Positions 11,301-23,300 of a stretch of 64,000 bases of DNA are shown here, piece after piece. Location: assembly GCF_028372415.1 (NCBI RefSeq), contig NC_092875.1, forward strand, positions 229,995,136 through 230,059,135, read 5' to 3'. How positions within the stretch are numbered: the stretch's first letter is position 1; the number at the start of each line of letters is the position of its first letter. Position numbers and translations under genes: made by a program. The DNA comes from Notamacropus eugenii (Eukaryota; Chordata; Mammalia; Diprotodontia; Macropodidae). Under the pieces are notes generated by a model. That model had not been told where the DNA came from. It saw only the letters and a list, made by a program, of their open reading frames with translations, and did not search any database.

Positions 11301-14300
11301 TCATTAGTTTTGGGTAATGAAGTCGCCATGTCACTGTTGTCATTGATTTTGACATTCAGACTTAGAGAGAATGGTGTTTTCTGTCATTCACGTATCATGC
11401 ACCTTTCTTGAAAGTTTTCCTTTACTCTAGTAATATCTCTGCCAAGTTCATTTATGCAAGTTTTTATTTATTTTCACATATTCTCAAAAAAAAACCTCAA
11501 ATAAGGAGCACATTTATGTGCCTCTCTCACACCCTATTTTCGAATATCATGCCAATCACTGGCTGTATAAGGAACATTTCTGTTAGAAAACAACTAAAAT
11601 AGAATGTTTTTAGGGGTCAGGCAGGAGTTGGTGGTGGTGAGAAAGCTAACTAATTGTGGTTAAATCTTTAGTGCCTCCAAAGTTCTTGCCCATATCATCA
11701 ACACCCCAGCCAGAGAGAAGACAGCCACCCCAGAGACGACATTCCATTGAAAAGGAAACCCCCACCAACGTTAGACAGTTCCTGCCACCATCTAGACAGA
11801 GTTCCAGATCACTGGTAAGTAATTAATTAAGAGACTGGGTCATAGCTTCTTTTCAGGGGGAAGAAACAAATCCAAAGGTTTACATTTAAACTTTTTTTTA
11901 ATGTAAAAGAAATAAAAGTAACATAGTAAAGGATCACTATTCTCTGCAAACTAAATTAAAAGTTTTCAGTGAGTTTTTTCATTAGGAGACATAGACATTT
12001 GTATTAAAGAAATATTTTATGTTCCCTGTGTTAATTCACTGATAACCGACTTTAAAAACTTCAAAGATTCTGTAGCAAATTCCAGTTGTATATTATTGAG
12101 TTCACTGATGCAGCATATTTTAACATTAAATTTATTGGAAAAGAAAAATGTTTGACATGTTAATTCCCATTTTACTTTTTTCCCCACTTCACTGGGTGAA
12201 ATAGAGAATTGGAGGAAAAAAAACAACAACTGGTGCTGTTTGGAAGAAGTTACCAAATTTCCCCAAGAGACTGGCAGGCCCAGTGTATGGTTTCTTCTTT
12301 CTTGGGTTCGCAGGACATAGAGTCCACTAGCCCCCTGCCAACAAGAATTCAGCAGTTCCACTGGCCAGAAAAAGTCTGAAAAGCTTCTTGTTTAGTCTCT
12401 CCTGGCATAAGAAAGGTTTCCAGTATGTCACAAGGCTTAAATCAGTCATTCTTCCCGCTTTGTTGTAATGCTTGCAAGTCAGTCTAGAAGAGGCATACTT
12501 AATTCAGAAATGAAGAAATGAAGGAGATCTAGAGTTTGTTTTTTTGGTTCATTAAAATTTGATGATTTTTTTCTCAAGGAATACAAATGAGACTAAGATA
12601 GACTCTTCAAGACTATGATCCCCTTCATATAGGAAGAGAGAAAAGTATAAATAAGGAAGGGAACACTTACTGACCCAGAATACTCACATAAATCCTGAAG
12701 TTTGTTCAATGCGTCTCTTTTCCCCAGGAATACAATTGGGGAAAGCATTATTATGAAAATCAAAGTTGCAGATTTTGAAAATCTCATCCTTTTGAGATTA
12801 TAATTTGTGTGAAATCTGATAGAGCTCTTATTGTCTTTAAATAGCCTTTTTGGGTTCCTGATAGGATTTCATTTCTGTGTGATGAAGAAAAGATCCATGG
12901 ATACCACATATAAGAAGAATTATTTTAACCTGTGTATATGGGAACCCTTCCTCTTTAGCAAAGTAATAGGTACATAGTGAATAGTCATTTTCACAGCAAA
13001 ATTCAGTAGGTTTGCCACTGATTAAAAGATATAATAATTTTTGGACTTTTTTTCTTTAATGTTAGTGTAAGTTTTACTCACCTTTGTATTTAGGATTATC
13101 ATTCAGTGTTGTTAGCTGCCATTTGGTCTTATCTTTACAAACCTATGTAGGCAGCTAGGTGGTGCAGGGGATAGAGTGCTGGGCTTTGAGTCAAGAAGGT
13201 CTGAGTTTGAATTCTGTCTCCTACTAACTGATTCTGGGCAAGTTACTCAACTTCTCGCAGTCTCAGTCTCCTCATATGAAAATAGGGATGATAATAGTAG
13301 TACTTAGCTTATAAAATTTTTGTAAGAATCAGATAAGATTTTAGATATATATATATATCTATATATATAGATATATAGATATATCTATAGATATAGATAT
13401 AAATGTTGACATATCAAGTGAGATTTTATATATAGTATATACATATATAATCTTTCAATCAAGCAGTAATCAATCAATAAACATTAAGTACCTGCACTGT
13501 GCTATATGGGCTTCACAAACTTTACAGCAATACATAAATGTTAACTCTTGTTACTATTATTGTATCACCCTGTGTATAGAACATTATGCTAGGTACCTGG
13601 AAGAAATAGGAAGTTTAAATAAGGTAAAAGCCTTTGACCTTACAGAATTTCTTGCATTCTAGCATATCTATTTATATAAAAACTCTAGCAGACTAGGCTA
13701 AAACCATACATGTAATATTAAATTAAATAGTTTAAATTGATTGCTAAAAAATTTAGGCTCATCTGGGAATGCAAATTACTAGTCAAAAGAATATGCCAAA
13801 AAAGTCTGCACAGCTTTAGGCATACCACATGTAAAGCACTTTGTCGTCCTTATGGTGCTAGATGAATGTGAGCTTCTTACTTCCTTGTGAATCTGAATTA
13901 TTGGTAAGTGTACACAGTCTTACTGTGTTGATGTTTTCTTTTATGGGTAGGAAAGTAAGATGAAATCTATTAGAAAAATGGTTGTGTAGCAGTGAACTTT
14001 GTGCGAGGAAGATGTGAGTCCAAATTCCATTGCCATCACTAGCAGTGTGACCATGAGCAAGTCCCCTTTCCTTAACCTCATTTTCCTCATTGTAAATTGG
14101 ACATAATAATAGCACCTACCTCACAGGGTTGTTGTGAGGAACAAATGAGATAATATGTGTGAGGCAATTTGTAAATCTGAAAGTGCTATAAAATGTTAGC
14201 TATCTTTATTATTGCTGTTTTTGATAATTTTTAAAAGTGTTATGAAATCTTGGTCTCTCAAATTTTTCTTATAATTTTTCAGGACAACATGAGTACAATG

Positions 14301-17300
14301 TATGCATTTCATATAAAATTTTTACTCTTTTACAAGCCCTCTTAAAATAACATAAAGCATATAAAGGTTAATATTATAGCACAAGTCTTACTTTCACAAT
14401 AATGCCCTCTAGTTTATTAAGTGATTACATTTTTTAAGAGGGGTGATGATGATTAAAATATATACCCCTGTTTTGTGAAACAAGCTTCTCTTTTGTGTTT
14501 GAAGTCCTTCTACTGAGACATGTAAAGTGTTTTTGCTAATAATCTTAATTTTTATCACACTTTTTTTCCTCCCCTTTTACAGGATATCTGAAGTTTGTTT
14601 ATTCATCTTTGGCCAAATGATCATAATTTTCCAGCAGAGTGAAAGAAGGCTGGTCTTTAAATTTCTTCTCTGACTTACAAAACCAAACAAGCTGGTTATT
14701 AGAATTTCTTAACCATGTATTTATTCCATCACTCATATAAAGCAGTTGGTTGCCCTTTATACTCTTAATTTCCATTTATTCTATCCCACCGTCAAAAATA
14801 TTGACATAAAGGACTAAACAAGCAATTTGGAAAAAATTCCAAATGTCCAAATTTGCTGTGAGAGAGAAATTGGTCTCCAACAATTAGAAATTCAGATTTT
14901 TCTAAGTTAACACTAATAGATAAAAATACTGACACAAGAACATATATATGTGCATGTGTGTGTGTATGTATATGAGCTTACATTTTCAGGTTTTCTTTTT
15001 ATTTTCATAATTTGGAATCCCTATTATGACATCATTCATGTTTTTTTGTTCCATCTTTTCTTTCGCAATTTTCTTTTTTTCCTGTCTATTGTTCAGATTC
15101 CTAGGATAACCACTTTATGGCCAAGGACACCTTTCCGACCACTTTTTTCTACCATACAAACAGCTTCTCTGCTCAGCTCTCATCCCTTTGAAGCAGCCAT
15201 GTTTGGGGTAGCAGGGGCTATGTATTATCTCTGTGAGAGAGCTTTTACCAGCAGGTGGAAATCCGCAAAGGTTGGCCTCTTTCTGCCGGTTCTGGGAATT
15301 ATTTTACATTTCTGCACCCTCTTTGAGAGCAAGTACTTGCTGAAAGTATTTAACAACTTAGATTGGCACTATGCTTCTGATCATTGATTTCAGTCTTTTG
15401 TAGGATTTATAGATCATTCAATTATCTCATTTGAGAGGAAAATCAACTTCGAAAGGACAACAAACTAAAAATGCAGCATCAGATTAGGGAGATGCCCTAG
15501 ATGTTTTTCTCTTCACATAATCTCATTCTACAGCATGGAGAAGCCTTTCATTCTGCCCTCTCAAATTAGAAGTATATTGCTAATGCACTAACTGCTCCCC
15601 ACCCGGATTGTTCCTGGTCAAGAAAATGGCATTAACACAGCCACTTGGATTGGTGTTGCTAAGCTCCTGGTGAAGAGTATACTAGTAGCTATGTAAGCCA
15701 CAACCAGATCCTTTGAACAAGACATTTCCCTTCTGCACCTAGTGTGCTTTAGGCCTTCCTCCATTTGGGGGATATTCATGAATGTACTGTCACTAAAGAG
15801 TAGCACTACATCTGTGCCTGCTAGGAGAGTGATCCTTTTTCATTACCAGCCTCTCCTCAAAAAGATATGTAATGACAATCAGGGTGTCTTGTGACTTTAT
15901 GAAAATCTACTTCCTTCTTGAACGGAGAGAAATGTTGGTTTTTTTTTTCTCTGTTTTCAATTGTTTGAAATATTTTCATTACTAATGTTGTTACGTATAA
16001 GATTTTCATACATGGTCTATTTTACTCTCCTTGAATCTTCAAGCTTTTAAAGCAAGGGGAAAGGTTCAAAAGCTCTCATATAAAAGAAATTAAAATTATC
16101 TTGGAACATACGCTGATTTTAACTGTAAATTTCCTATGCAAAGCAGATCCTCATTTGTAAGCAGAGTTAATCATTTACTATCACAAAGGGCTTCCATCCC
16201 ACACACTGTGCTTTTTTCTCCTAAGTATTATATTTTATTAGCTGACCCAGAAGCTGATTTCTGCATCAACTCTTTATTCACTATTGTGCTGTAGAAATAC
16301 ATTCCCAAATGTGAGTCCCAACCAGTTCTGTTCTCTGGTAACAAGTCATTGCATACAGAGTGAGTCTCAATTCCTTTCCCTATTTTGACACTGGCAGTAT
16401 ACTTGAATGGCCTAATTTCTAACTACTGTTGTTCCTACCACTATCAGTGATGATCTGCCAGCATTTTTCATAAATGATCCTTGGTTTTCTAATTGTCTGC
16501 TTAAACTTAGCTCACTAAATCTAAATGTAATGATGGTACAAAGGAATGACTTATTTGTTTCTAATTATGATAAAAGAGAGACTAGTCATATTTGCAACTG
16601 TTCGTTTTGGTTTTTAACTGCTTTAAGCTGGTTTTTAATTCAGAATATGATGGGTTCTTTGGGCCACATTTTCTAGATTCTTGTATTTACCTGCAAAATG
16701 CCTACTACAGCAGCACAACTACCTTTCCTTTTATACCTGGTGGCTCAGTAACATGAGCTGCATAATGTACTGAGGTTATCACTGTATTTTTATGAGTAGA
16801 TCTGATCCCTTGTGAAGGCTGAAAAGAAAATGAGAGTATTGAACTAGCTCCTAATGCCATCACTTAATATGAAAAGTGAGCTCTTTATAAGGAGCACTGG
16901 ACCATACAGCATATTGGTAACAGGCATTCTCCTGTTAAACTTTTCTACCCTCAGACTTCTCCCTGCTGACCTTGGGAGTTAGAAACAAAATTAGAGGATA
17001 AAGAAAATGTGGTAGTTTTGCAGAGTGTAGATCCTTAATCCCTTTACCAGTGTGTACTGATTAAAGTGAAGTAAAATATTAAAATATTTTAATTAGGCAT
17101 AATTAGATAATTAGAGACCCGGTTATAGTTTATGATTAAAACTCTAAATGCTTTAGTTGCTTTGGAGTTTTAGCTACTTCATCCTCAACATAACCCACTG
17201 AAATTTTATTAAGGCCAGCAGTTTTGAATTTGTCTTTCTCTTCATTTAAAAAAAAGTATATAGAAAGTTTTTATTTTAACTTAGCCTATTTGTTTTTCAT

Positions 17301-20300
17301 TTCATGTTGCATTGAAGTTTTGTTGTCCTTGTGAAAGCTCCAGAATTAAAACATTAGCATTGAACCTGATAAGGATTATATTACTAGTGGGTAATTTTAA
17401 AAAAAGAGACATGCAAAATATTCTCTTATTTCCTGCATAGTCCCTAAGGTGGTACGTTTTCAAATATGGTTAAAGTTGATTAGTTTAAAATGTGCTCAAA
17501 TCAGCATTTTTTTTTTTTACTTAAGACTAGAAGAACATAATACATATATATCTTTACCATATATAGTAATATGACCTTGTGAAACAGATACCACTTAGCC
17601 TTTAACAACAAGGTAGTAAAAAAAAATCATCATAGTTATATGAAATAATTTGATGAGTGGTTATTTACAGGCTTATATTAATATTTAGGTTAAAAAATTT
17701 ATGATAAAATTAAAGTCATAGTACTCAGGAATAAATTAGGTAGTAGGTGGAACAAGCTCTTGTATTCATATGAAATATTTTTCTGTTTTTGTTCATTTGA
17801 AATATTTAAAAGAACAATAGCTGCATTAAATACGTTCAACTAGCTCTCTTTATTTGATATAGCACTCTTGAAAACTTATACCTTTGAAAAGAAGTTTTAT
17901 TTCTTCCCACTTGATACTAGCCCCTTTCTCAAGGCAAATCAAAGTACAGTAGACACAGAACCTAAATGTAAAACCACTTGTGCTATATCTGAAAATTTCT
18001 CCCATAGGAAGGTGAAGTTGTACAATGAGTGATTGTTTTTGCACCTTTTGGAGCAAATCATGTATTTCTGAACTAATAGTTCTTTTCCCCCAGTGACTAG
18101 GTAAGACACATGCAGCTATTGGTTTTTATAAAATAAAATAAAAAATTAAATTTTAAGAGGTTTCTTTGTGTGTGTTCAGAGGAACAGGGGGAAGTATGCA
18201 TTTGATTCCAGTAAGCAAAGCACTAGTTCTTTAGAATGTAGTGGTTCTTAAATGCTAATGTTTGTGGAGTTTGTCCCACAGATTTCAATTTTTATTTTTC
18301 TCTGATTGAAAGACAGAACTGATTGTTAAAACTCCATGAACTGACTGCATCCACAGTCATCCGATTCTTCATCTGGCTTATTTGTTAGATTTCAAAAATG
18401 TCAGTATGTTGCTACGAGCAATGCTATTGTGTGTGTGTATGCGTGTGTGGGAGTGAATTAATGTGTTTATACTGAGAACATTAAGTTTCAGTGTCACTTC
18501 ACCACAATAGTGCCTTTGAAGCACAGAATGGTGGGAATGCATAATTGTTCTGTCTTTCTATTAGATTTATCCAATCAGAAACAGAGCTGGATGACAAACA
18601 GATGGAAATGAGGTTTTTTTATTCAGTGGAATCAGTTACATCAGCATCTAACCTATTTGAACCTAACTGTTTTTAGAGGATCAAAACCAGAACCATTAGC
18701 ACTTAGAAGAAATTTATAATAATATTTAAGTCCAGCCTTTTCCCTCCCCCCCAAAAAATATTTCATATATTTAATAATTCTTTGGAAATAAAGAACAAAA
18801 ATGCATATTAACAAATTCAGTCTGTGAAATTACCTTATGAGTTTCATGTTCAAATTCCACTCATAAAATTGGAGTTTTTTCTGTGATTGCCGATGTGACA
18901 TACCACTAAATAAAGCCTTTGGGGATAAATTACTAACCACTTTCTTTGGCTCTTCTGGGCACCACAAACCAACCTGCATTTGAAAACAGTACTAGTGCTG
19001 CTAGGTCTTTGTCTCACATGCTATATGGAACACCAGCACTAAGTAACAACTTACTTACCAGTCCAAAGATAAAACTGAGGTGCAGTTGGACTAAACAAGC
19101 AAAAAAAAGGAAAACTTTCCAGTATAAAAATATATATCTGTTCAATAAAACAGTTCCATGAGACAAAGCACCTGACCCTGAAAACTTTGCCGTTATTGTC
19201 GTTGTAAATGGCACAAAGTTAGAATCTGAATCAGGTGAACTGCTAGTAGCTATTATGCTGGCTCCTGTCTCAGAGCATTTAAAAGTTATGTGATGCCCAC
19301 AGATCAGCCAGCTCTCTTCTAGTTTTCATGAAAAATCTTCTTTGAAGCTTCTACTAATCAGGTAAATGGTTCTCTGAGAGAAAAACTTGAGGTGTGCATG
19401 GGAGTTTCTTATTCCTGTGGAATTTTGAATTTCAGGAAGAATTCTGTTATCCAGTAGAATGCCTGGCTCTCACGGTGGAGGAAGTGATGCATATTCGCCA
19501 GGTGCTGGTAAAGGCAGAGCTGGAAAAGTACCAACAGTATAAAGATGTCTACACTGCACTGAAAAAAGGAAAGGTATATCTGTGGGTTTTGCTTAGAATT
19601 TCTCTGGAGCCTGGAATCTTCTCTCCTCGCTAGCAGCTGAATGGTATTTCTTTCTTTCTTTTCCTTAAGAGGGAGAATCACCAAGGTTCCTCTATTGAAA
19701 TACCAAACTGACAAGTAGGACAGTTTTGTTGAGGACTTAAAAATAAACCTAGTAATTATTGTGTGTATATAAAATTATATATACCTTAAGGTGGTTTTTT
19801 GGTGGGTTTTGTAAATAAGAAATGTCCCAAGAATGGGAGTACAATTCTTTGTGTCCTTCAGTTTGTGTCCAGGTCTTTAAACATATAACGTTATTATTCA
19901 TGTGAAACTGCAAACATATAATTGTGTTTTTTTATGAAGTGAGGGAGAGCCAACTTAAAAACCGTCTCAGTTGTCTAGTTGTCTTCTTCATGACATTCAC
20001 TGAACTTGTGTAATATGATCATCACAACCTCTTCCAATATTAGGAAATTACCTGTTGACAAAGTTTTTCCTTTTTCAAATTTTATTTCCTAGCTTTGCTT
20101 CTGTTGCCGAACTAGGAGGTTTTCCTTCTTCACTTGGTCTTATACCTGTCAGTTCTGTAAGAGGTAAGACAATCCATATGTGATGAAAGATATTTAATAG
20201 TAAGAATCCCACTAACACTCGTTTTATTTAAAGGTTCTCTATACAAGGAAACTATTGGCATTGTCCTACTTATCTGTCTTGTATTTTTATTTCTTTGGAT

Positions 20301-23300
20301 AGTGTGAGGGTATTGGTTTCTTTATAATAATTTAACAATTGATTATTATAAAGTAGGATAATGAATTCCTGGATATCATTTGTTTAATTTAAGCAAGGAT
20401 GATTCTGATGATAGTATTTTATGTTTAAACTAGACATGAAATTTAGAAGCAATTAATGATGATCACCTTATACTTTAAAAAAAGGAAAATTTTATATAAA
20501 TATAGGTGATCCATTTATTTAGGTCTTTTTCTAAGATAAGTTGTATTTGTCCTATCTATTGTCACATGAAGTGCACCTTCTGATGGGAGAAAATATAGAG
20601 AGTTTTCATAATTAAATATAGAAATCTAATCTACCCAGGTGGATGGGCTTTCAGTTATTGACAAGATGCTTCAAATGCCCTATACTGACTCCTGTTTTTC
20701 ATTTTATACACAGGCCAGTATGCTCACAGTGTTGCAAAAAGGTAAGCTAAGATAAATAGCTTATGCTAGTTTTAGGGCATGAATTTAGAGCACAGGTTAT
20801 ATATATCTATGACATTTTTCATTTTTGGTCTCATTTTGGGGTAACAGATGCGATTGCCATCCAAGCCATATTCCACTCTTCCTATCTTTTCTCTGGGACC
20901 TTCTGCCTTGCAAAGAGGAGAAAGTTTTATGAGACCCGAAAAACCCTCGACTAGTCACCATCGGCCACTTCGCAGCATTGCCAGGTGAGGATTCCTGGAA
21001 CTTTATTAGTAATGAAGAGATTATCATTTCTGTGTTTGTGATGAGGAATGGGTTTGGATTTTGCCAGTACACTGCAAAAAGAGACCAGTCTGTACAATTC
21101 ATTGCCTTAGTGAATGGGCAAGCAGCTATTTAAAATCCACCTTCCTTTATTGTTTCATTAGATTTCCTAACCCCTTTTGAAACTTAGGAATAAAGCAGCA
21201 CAGAGTAATTGATAGAGCACAAAGTTTGAATCTCAGCTCTGTAACTTTTACACTCAGGTTTTGGGCAAGTGATTTAGTATCTCTGGGCCTCAGTTTCTTT
21301 TTTATAAAATGATGGGGGTGGACTAGATCCTCTTTAAGTTCCATCCTTTTCCATCTCTAAACTAGCTACTACAAAAGTGAAGCTCATTTACAATGCAATT
21401 TTTACAAATGAATTTACTGTTTTAAAATGAAAATTAAAGACATCTATAGAGCCATTCTGGTTGCTTTTTCCCCCATTCTTATTTTTAGGAGGAAATCAAG
21501 TTTTATCCTTTTTATAGAGTTGGCCTTCAGTGTTTTGGGATGGTTATTAAAGAAAGAACCAGTAAGTCCAGCAAATATTAATTGATTCCTATGTGCAAAG
21601 CACTGTGGTATTTATGCTGTTTATTCAGAGACAAAAACAGAACAGTCCGTACCATCAAGATGCTTATATTCAACTTATAAAAATAAAGCTTGATGCCAGA
21701 AGTTGTAAATATTTTTAAAAGGTGCCAGGGCACTAAACTTTTTCCAAAGCTAAGTGGGAACCACATCTTGAACAGGGTGGGGTAGGAAAAGAGTGAGTTT
21801 TGGTTCTTGAGAAGGTAGATGGGACAACACTGGCCACAGACTTTCAGAGAAAAGAGGATGATTTGAATATTGACCATGAGCTCACAAAGCAGAAATAGAT
21901 TGGTACCAGCTATTATCTCTTGCAAGTCATTGCAGTTCTGTTGCAGGGAAGAAGAGTAAGAGAGAAGTTAATCCATGAACCATTTTTACTAGTCTGCAGG
22001 TCCCCACTTTAGGCTGTCTCCCTTCAGATATTGTACTTGAATGATAAGCTTTTATTTTTGAATTATTAGCAAATGTATGATATAGAATTTCACAGATACT
22101 TCAGATTCCTAGGGTAGACCATGGTAATAATGAGAGAGCTTGCATTGAGCTCAAACAAATTGAAGTCGTTTTACTGCTGCTGTATTAATAGTTATATTCA
22201 TTTTCAGTTTAAATGAAATAGTAAATGCTTTTTAAAAAAAATCCAGCTCTAAATCTTTGAAAATTATGAAACTATAAAATAAATTACTTAAAAAAAAATT
22301 ACTTCCATTTTGAAGGTAGTACAGTAAACTATTTATCTAGATTCCAAACAACCAGAAAACTAAAATCACTGGAATTTGTTGGGGAAGGCATTCTACATTC
22401 AGCACTCTACTTTTATGAGAAAGAAATATATGTTGTGTGAACCATCATATTAATGGACTTACTCATATTAATGAACAGCTTCTAGATTTTATTGATTGTC
22501 ATATGGACAGTAATGCTATACCTCCCTTATGTCATGCAGTGATAACTAATATTCATAATGAAGAGACTGGGACACCACAGAATCTGAAACAACATCTGAA
22601 GAATCAGAGATTTTAGATTATGTGCAGTATGATTTTAGCATAGTGTATTGTTTTCATCTTTAGTAATCCATTCATTCCCATGTGATTCTCATGGTACCAT
22701 TCCCATGAAAATTCTCAGTTAAACAGAATATTCAGTTAAGCAAAATAGTCTATTCCTTTAGCATTCTAGTTTAAGGATACAATTACATTCTAAATATTGT
22801 AATTTTGAGATTCTCAGATATTTGACATAGCAAATTTCCCAAGTTTCTTTTGAAAAAAGAACATTGTTTTCTGGTCTTTGTCTTTGATATCTGATGCCTT
22901 GAAAGCACTTCAGGATTTGAAAGATCCATGATTTCAAGTTCATTAATGCAGATGGAAATTTACTGTGTCTTACTGGGGGGTTAACCTTACAACCTGGGGG
23001 ACAACCACATGATGATGAGCCCTTTCCAGATGACTTCAAAGTATCCTTGAAGCATTCTTAGTTTGGTAAGACCTACCAGAGGTTGCCCTCTACTGGTATG
23101 ATCTTGCATTATCCTGGCATTACCTCCTTGCCACAGTGAGACTAGAGTAGGATATAAGTGAAGAGTCTTATTTATAATAGGCCCTAATAAATAAATGAAT
23201 AAGGAATTCCTTTTTGGTAAAGTATCATGAGATTCTCATTATTTCAGCAATGGCATAAATTTGTCACCTTCAGGATTTTTATTTGATTCACATGATGCTC

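Noticed and set aside
14950..15387. 145-codon ORF starting [10 protein letters not shown] as a separate small gene
   Set aside because: Only the part from 15097 is protein-like; the first 49 codons are TG-repeat and intron sequence before a clear splice acceptor.
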